This document shows, one piece after another, positions 12,247 through 16,140 of a stretch of DNA of 16,140 nucleotides. The stretch is from assembly GCA_964637185.1 (NCBI GenBank), contig CAZWVB010000015.1, forward strand, positions 1 to 16,140. The letters run 5' to 3'. The notes beneath the pieces are model-generated. The model saw only the letters and a program-made list of their open reading frames with translations. It made no database searches and was not told the DNA's origin. Position 1 is the stretch's first letter; each line of letters begins with the position of its first letter. Both the position numbers and the translations under genes were made by a program. Source of the DNA: CAZSVP01 sp964637185 (GTDB lineage: Bacteria; Patescibacteriota; Saccharimonadia; CAILAD01; BJGX01).

Positions 12247-12286
12247 CATGAAAAAAGCCCGAGACAAAGCTCGGACATTTTTCATG
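12247..12286 (-). terminator. Terminator of tRNA-Asn
   Basis: A long imperfect hairpin. The arms CATGAAAAAAGCCCGAG (12247-12263) and CTCGGACATTTTTCATG (12270-12286) pair around a 6-nt loop. In the tRNA direction the core stem is followed by GCTTTTTT. Its outer end overlaps the encoded CCA. Confidence 0.75.
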
Positions 12287-12359
12287 GCTCCGGAGGCCGG
12301 ATTCGAACCGGCGACCTTTTCGTTAACAGCGAATTGCTCTACCGCTGAGCTACTCCGGA
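12285..12359 (-). tRNA. tRNA-Asn (anticodon GTT)
   Basis: 75 nt with the 3' CCA encoded. The acceptor stem TCCGGAG pairs with CTCCGGA, the D-arm is GCTCAGCGGTAGAGC, the anticodon loop CTGTTAA puts GTT at 34-36, and the T-arm is CCGGTTCGAATCCGG. The discriminator base is G. It is transcribed on the minus strand from a strong promoter about 50 nt upstream and closed by a hairpin terminator. Its 3' end is the source of the duplicate at 12131 and resembles the repeats farther down. Confidence 0.95.
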
Positions 12360-12416
12360 TTGCTAAAAATACTTCCGGTGAACACTTTACCAAACAGAAC
12401 TCCGGAATACCCGACG

Positions 12417-12446
12417 ATTATACCTGATAATCACCATATTGGTCAA
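12417..12446 (-). promoter_or_regulatory. Promoter of tRNA-Asn
   Basis: TTGACC -35 (12441-12446), 18-nt spacer, perfect TATAAT -10 (12417-12422). The start of transcription would be near 12410, giving about 50 nt of 5' leader before the mature tRNA. Confidence 0.7.
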
Positions 12447-12468
12447 TCACCACAGCATGCACTACAAT
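12439..12468 (+). promoter_or_regulatory. Promoter of the AttH/CrtC-like gene
   Basis: TTGGTC -35 (12439-12444), 18-nt spacer, TACAAT -10 (12463-12468). The -35 shares the palindrome TTGGTCAA (12439-12446) with the divergent tRNA promoter, and the spacers are equal. Transcription would begin near 12475, right before AAAAGGAGG (12475-12483), the ribosome site 4 nt from the ATG. Confidence 0.55.
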
Positions 12469-12487
12469 TGTAACAAAAGGAGGGTAC

Positions 12488-14170
12488 ATGTCCGATCAAA
12501 CAAAACTCAACGACACGACCAAACAACACATCGCCGATGCGTTGTGGCTGGACAGCTACAATGATTCCAAGATAGACAAGAAGACATTGGCGGCTATTCA
12601 GTCCGATAAGAACTCCGAGCATGCCATGGGTGAGCGCATGCGTGATTATATGGAATGGCTCAAGCAACATCAGCAGAGCTACAATCCCGACTATACCAAG
12701 CGCTATACTGCGCTGCGTGATGCTATCTACGAGCTCACACCCCAACAAGCCTATGTGATAGGCATGAAATTCTTGGGCAGTAATTCGGTACAGGGCTACG
12801 AGCCTATGCCGGAGTCGGCCGATCTGCAGTTCCCACGCGATAATGCACCCAAGCTGCGTAGTCAAGTTGGCTGGCATTTCTTTGTGGGGTCGGCCTGGGA
12901 CGAGTCGGGACAAGAGTGGGGGATAGAACTCATGTTCTTCCGAGTAGCATTGCTGCCGCCAGAGTTGGCTCGCCAACACGGCCTCAGCGATATAGAGAAT
13001 CAAGTGGTTGAAATTCAGCTAGGCATCAGCAAGGCCGGCGAAAGGCACCATCAGGCTGATCCAATAATAGTAGCTGGCACGACCGGCCTTGTGGAAGTCA
13101 AGACCGATCCGCTGCGGTATAGTGTCGGCAAAAATACCATTGAGTCTAAGAAGTCTGGGGCATTTTTCCCAATCGGTCTGCAGGCTCAGGGCGTAGACCG
13201 AGGCGATAGTGAGCCTTTTGATTTGGGTGTGGATCTGGAATTTGTGAACGGCAAAGAGACACTACTGCAGGGCGATGGCGGCTGCATGCCATGCATCGCT
13301 GGTATGGGAACTCTGTATTATTCAATACCCAACATCGAGCTCAAGCCTGGCAGTACTATCAACTACGGCGGCAAGACTATCAAGCTCCAAAAAGGGACGT
13401 TTTGGTTTGACCACCAATGGGGATTTTTGGGCGGCAACCCCGACTCGACTGTGCTGCGTGCTGCCAATAGTATATCGGCGCCAGCACCGGCTGGTTGGGA
13501 TTGGTATATGGCGCAGTTCAGTGGCGATCGCCAGCTGACTATGTTTGCGCCACATACCAAAGAGTGTATGCAGTATTACTTCCAGACTGGCGACAACCCA
13601 CCAGGGCCGATGACAGTCAATGTAGCCGGTACTTATATGGATGAGCACAAAGCTCAACATCTGGCGCGTGGCCAGCTTGTGGTCGATGGTTGGATCAAAA
13701 GTACCACATCACCCAATCAAGCGCTGTATCCGGTGACCAACACTTGGCATCCCAACAGCTGGCGGTTTAGCTTCGATCACACGCTGCCCGAAGACATTCG
13801 CAACTTCTCAATGGCTCAGATAGTGCCAGTGGCTCAAACCAATGTATTTGCCAACGGTAGTGAGTACAACGAAGGGGCGGTATATCTGACCGACCCCACT
13901 GGCAAGGATATCGGACGGGGCTTTGCCGAAGCGGTCCAATATGCTGATACCACTGACAATCTATTTCGGCTATCAGGAATATGCGACAACCGAGAATTAC
14001 GCAGTTTGGTGCTGAAAAATGTCAGCTCGGTGGCTGGTCGATTGCGTGGGCTGCTATATCTGAGCACCCACAAAGCCGAGCTCAAGTCAGTCTTGGCATC
14101 GGCCAAAGGTATGGAGTTTTTTGGACCACCCAGTTCAGGCCAAAATGTGTCACAGCGCCATGCCAAATAA
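12488..14170 (+). CDS. AttH/CrtC-like (lipocalin-type) protein
   Basis: 560 residues. The middle and end carry the CrtC/AttH double lipocalin-like pattern: a GTFWFDHQWG motif near 302-311, GWDWYMAQFSGDRQLTMFAPH near 336-356, and a second barrel with WHPNSWRFSF near 420. Relatives include carotenoid hydratases and the AttH attachment-locus protein; many are annotated as secreted hydrolases, but here no signal peptide is visible, and the N-terminal 95 residues are helical and charged. Two Cys near 263-266 (GGCMPCIAG) are notable. The reaction is unknown; hydration or binding of a lipid or isoprenoid is the family-based guess. The start is set by AAAAGGAGG. GC content is clearly higher than in the array to its left. 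Confidence 0.8.
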   Translation: MSDQTKLNDTTKQHIADALWLDSYNDSKIDKKTLAAIQSDKNSEHAMGERMRDYMEWLKQHQQSYNPDYTKRYTALRDAIYELTPQQAYVIGMKFLGSNSVQGYEPMPESADLQFPRDNAPKLRSQVGWHFFVGSAWDESGQEWGIELMFFRVALLPPELARQHGLSDIENQVVEIQLGISKAGERHHQADPIIVAGTTGLVEVKTDPLRYSVGKNTIESKKSGAFFPIGLQAQGVDRGDSEPFDLGVDLEFVNGKETLLQGDGGCMPCIAGMGTLYYSIPNIELKPGSTINYGGKTIKLQKGTFWFDHQWGFLGGNPDSTVLRAANSISAPAPAGWDWYMAQFSGDRQLTMFAPHTKECMQYYFQTGDNPPGPMTVNVAGTYMDEHKAQHLARGQLVVDGWIKSTTSPNQALYPVTNTWHPNSWRFSFDHTLPEDIRNFSMAQIVPVAQTNVFANGSEYNEGAVYLTDPTGKDIGRGFAEAVQYADTTDNLFRLSGICDNRELRSLVLKNVSSVAGRLRGLLYLSTHKAELKSVLASAKGMEFFGPPSSGQNVSQRHAK

Positions 14171-14279
14171 TCTCGCTGCGCTTTGCTGCCAATATCATAC
14201 TGCTTAAGGCTTGCAAAAAGCTGCCTGATAAGGCAAGATAGAGCTAAGTTATAAAAACTTAAAAAAGGAGAATAGTTAG

Positions 14280-14723
14280 ATGTACGATACTACTTATACT
14301 TACTCTACAGACGCTAGTTCGACTGCGGCTGCTGGTGTATTGGGCGCTTTCTTCATGGTCTACTTGATCGTGGTTTTGATTGTCGCCGTAGTGGGCATTG
14401 TTGCCCTATGGAAGACTTTTGTAAAAGCCGGGCAACCTGGTTGGGCAGCGATTATCCCAATCTACAACTTTTACATTATGCTAAAAGTGATTGGTCGACC
14501 AGCATGGTGGCTAGTGTTCTTGCTATTGCCAATCGTGCCTTTTGTAGGCCCAATCGCCTTGGCTGTAGTATTTCTTTTTGTATCGCTCGATATGGCCAAG
14601 TCGTTTGGCAAAAGCCCAACCTTTGGCGTGGTAGCTCTTTGGATTTTCTCTATCATCGGCTACTTGATACTCGGCTTTGGCGATGCCAAATACGTCGGAC
14701 CAGCTGCTTTGAAAAAAGCCTAA
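14280..14723 (+). CDS. DUF5684 family membrane protein
   Basis: 147 residues with a short Ser/Thr/Tyr-rich N-terminus and about four hydrophobic segments (near 18-43, 58-72, 75-100 and 115-135). The block FVKAGQPGWAAIIPIYNFY (about 47-65) is the DUF5684 signature, followed by a conserved GRPAWW turn. The family sits in the cytoplasmic membrane and its function is unknown; it often lies next to signal peptidase or surface-protein genes. An AAGGAG ribosome site (14265-14270) lies 9 nt before the ATG. The gene is followed by a strong terminator and then the large surface protein gene. A weak TATAAA (14250-14255) may be its -10. Confidence 0.8.
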   Translation: MYDTTYTYSTDASSTAAAGVLGAFFMVYLIVVLIVAVVGIVALWKTFVKAGQPGWAAIIPIYNFYIMLKVIGRPAWWLVFLLLPIVPFVGPIALAVVFLFVSLDMAKSFGKSPTFGVVALWIFSIIGYLILGFGDAKYVGPAALKKA

Positions 14724-14740
14724 GTTTGCGTAGGTCTGTA

Positions 14741-14766
14741 AAAAAGAGCCCTTCGGGGCTCTTTTT
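14741..14766 (+). terminator. Terminator of the DUF5684 gene
   Basis: 11-bp stem AAAAAGAGCCC (14741-14751) with GGGCTCTTTTT (14756-14766) and a stable TTCG loop. Confidence 0.9.
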
Positions 14767-14769
14767 GAT

Positions 14770-14798
14770 TTGCCGGCTGGATCGCTCTTGAGTATAAT
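14770..14798 (+). promoter_or_regulatory. Promoter of the surface protein gene
   Basis: TTGCCG -35 (14770-14775), 17-nt spacer, perfect TATAAT -10 (14793-14798). Transcription near 14805 leaves a 20-nt leader with GGGAG (14815-14819), 5 nt before the GTG start at 14825. Confidence 0.75.
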
Positions 14799-14824
14799 GA
14801 TAAGCATAAGTATTGGGAGAGCTT

Positions 14825-16140
14825 GTGGAAGAGCTATACGACCAGTCAGATCAGATAGATTTGGCACATGAAGCAGCAGTTACATCAAAGCGCGTACAGT
14901 GGTTGCGCATCTTGGCTGATGTAACAATATTGGCGATCATACTACTGCTGATACTGATACTTCTTTTGTGGTGGGATATGGGTAATATTCGTAATCAAGG
15001 CAGTAACTTCAAACTACCTGCTGCTACAGGCATAGCCGACGGATCAATAGGTTTTGTGCAGCTAAATCCAGAAATAGCTAACTACTTGCGTTCGGCTTTG
15101 GCCAGCCAACCATCGACGCTGACAACCAACACAAATAATGGCGGCACTACTGTGATCGTACCGACAGGTCCATGTTTGCAAGGCGGTAACTATTTCTGCC
15201 AAGATGGAAATTTGTTTGGTACGGCTGGCGAACTTGGTACCAATGACGCCAATGCTTTGAGATTGCGCACCAACGGCTTGACCGCCCAGCAAATCAACCC
15301 CAATGGTTCGACATTTTTTCAAAATGCCTATGACACTACGACGGGATTTCAAGTACGGAATTCAGCTGCCAACAATATCTTCAACGTAGATACTTCCAAT
15401 CTTAGAGTTGGCATCAATACAGCAAGCCCTCAAACAGACCTACATGTGCAGGGTAGTGGGATAGTGACTGGCCATACTGCCATAGGACCAAGTGCCACAC
15501 TTGGTGACGGATTGCTTGTAACACCGCTACCACCACCGTTCTCAACCCTCATGGCCAGACGCACACAATACGTGGCCGAGACGATTACAGATCTGAGTAC
15601 TGCGCCACCGCTGCCAGCTGTTTATGTAGCCCAAGGCAATGAATTGTTGCTCAATCCCACCACCAATCCCGCACCATTTGTTTTTGGTGGAGCATATACG
15701 GTGGCAACTGTAGCTGATGGTAATAGTCAGAATTTTGGCACTGTTATTGGACAAGTGGACGGTGTAGTGCACAAAGGTAGCGGCAATATCAATTCGGCCT
15801 ACGCTACATTGAGCGGTGTTATCAATCTTGATGGCGGCAGTATTAGCAATGCTTTTGGTGGTGTTGTGGGGCTCAACAACAATAATCCGGCCGGAGTGAT
15901 AGCCAATGATTCAAAGCTGTTACTACTACCATCAAGCAATATGGGCACAATCAACCGCTCAGTTGGCTTAACCATCTTAGATCAAGCAGCGGCATTTGGT
16001 GGATCCAACAATCCTCTTGCGGCCGCCAATATTGCCACTACTGGAGCTGCCCTCAACGTACTGGGCGGCACTACACTACTCAATGGCGAGAACTCAGCTC
16101 AATTAACTGCTGACTTACAGGCTCCGTACAATGCCACTAC
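14825..16140 (+). CDS. Large membrane-anchored surface protein with tail-fibre-like segment, N-terminal part (cut by window edge)
   Basis: The frame is open from the GTG at 14825 to the window end, at least 438 residues. Residues 1-27 are charged and cytoplasmic, 28-50 form a transmembrane helix (ILADVTILAIILLLILILLL), and everything after is outside. A Thr/Asn/Gly-rich stalk carries a Cys pair (CLQGG to FCQDG, about 7 apart, near 118). Residues about 180-208 contain NIFNVDTSNLRVGINTASP, the segment found in phage tail fibres and many CPR surface proteins ahead of trimeric beta-structures. The rest is Gly/Asn/Ala/Val-rich with alternating hydrophobics, typical of beta-solenoid or adhesin folds. 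A role in host-cell or surface contact is likely by analogy. Start chosen from GGGAG and a strong promoter. Confidence 0.8.
   Translation, partial: MEELYDQSDQIDLAHEAAVTSKRVQWLRILADVTILAIILLLILILLLWWDMGNIRNQGSNFKLPAATGIADGSIGFVQLNPEIANYLRSALASQPSTLTTNTNNGGTTVIVPTGPCLQGGNYFCQDGNLFGTAGELGTNDANALRLRTNGLTAQQINPNGSTFFQNAYDTTTGFQVRNSAANNIFNVDTSNLRVGINTASPQTDLHVQGSGIVTGHTAIGPSATLGDGLLVTPLPPPFSTLMARRTQYVAETITDLSTAPPLPAVYVAQGNELLLNPTTNPAPFVFGGAYTVATVADGNSQNFGTVIGQVDGVVHKGSGNINSAYATLSGVINLDGGSISNAFGGVVGLNNNNPAGVIANDSKLLLLPSSNMGTINRSVGLTILDQAAAFGGSNNPLAAANIATTGAALNVLGGTTLLNGENSAQLTADLQAPYNAT

Noticed and set aside
11993..12427. A 144-residue plus-strand reading frame containing MAPEAGFEPATFSL
   Set aside because: This is the antisense translation of the tRNA-Asn 3' half, a well-known false protein annotation. 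It also runs across the acetyltransferase start, two terminators and the repeat.
1..16140. CRISPR array, rRNA genes, insertion sequences, transposase or integrase genes
   Set aside because: None seen on either strand; the only repeats are the tRNA-like copies and terminator stems.

Overview
This window looks like a piece of a small, compact bacterial genome of the Candidate Phyla Radiation (Patescibacteria), possibly Saccharibacteria; that assignment is an inference. The signs are very tight gene packing (ATGA, TAATG and TAATATG junctions, and convergent genes 3 nt apart), a fused OMP decarboxylase-orotate phosphoribosyltransferase, a DUF5684 membrane protein, and a giant membrane-anchored surface protein with tail-fibre-like motifs. 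TGA is used as an ordinary stop, so this is not one of the code-25 lineages.

Region 1 (1-4846) is a de novo pyrimidine block. A minus-strand operon runs pyrD (dihydroorotate dehydrogenase), an NAD-type isocitrate dehydrogenase, then a HAD-fold phosphatase cut by the window edge. Divergent from it, with overlapping promoters, is a pyrF-pyrE fusion. pyrB (aspartate carbamoyltransferase) converges on the fusion. Together these cover carbamoyl-aspartate formation, dihydroorotate oxidation and the last two steps to UMP; pyrC and carAB are not in the window.

Region 2 (4853-8119) holds small accessory proteins: a 50-residue double-CxxC protein behind a PNPOx-like flavin barrel protein, a DUF5995 protein, and a cluster of DUF1801 and YdeI/OmpD-associated genes. 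One of these is a tandem DUF1801 fusion carrying a perfect internal Shine-Dalgarno.

Region 3 (about 8200-12360) is a visibly more AT-rich, cassette-like array, all on the minus strand, running up to a tRNA-Asn gene: cupin, a SWIM zinc-finger gene with an orphan reading frame behind it, a secreted COG4315-type protein, a C39-like peptidase, two nucleoside-deoxyribosyltransferase-like genes, and an AAC(6')-like acetyltransferase. Most units have their own leaderless promoter. Four of the gene ends coincide with a roughly 29-bp repeat that resembles the tRNA 3' end, often followed by a terminator hairpin. The copy nearest the tRNA is an exact 19-bp duplicate. I read this as gene accretion at the tRNA locus.

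Region 4 (12439-16140) is plus strand: an AttH/CrtC lipocalin-like protein, a DUF5684 membrane protein, and the large surface protein that runs off the window. These three have Shine-Dalgarno leaders, whereas about thirteen transcription units elsewhere have a -10 box only 6-10 nt before the start codon, implying leaderless mRNAs.
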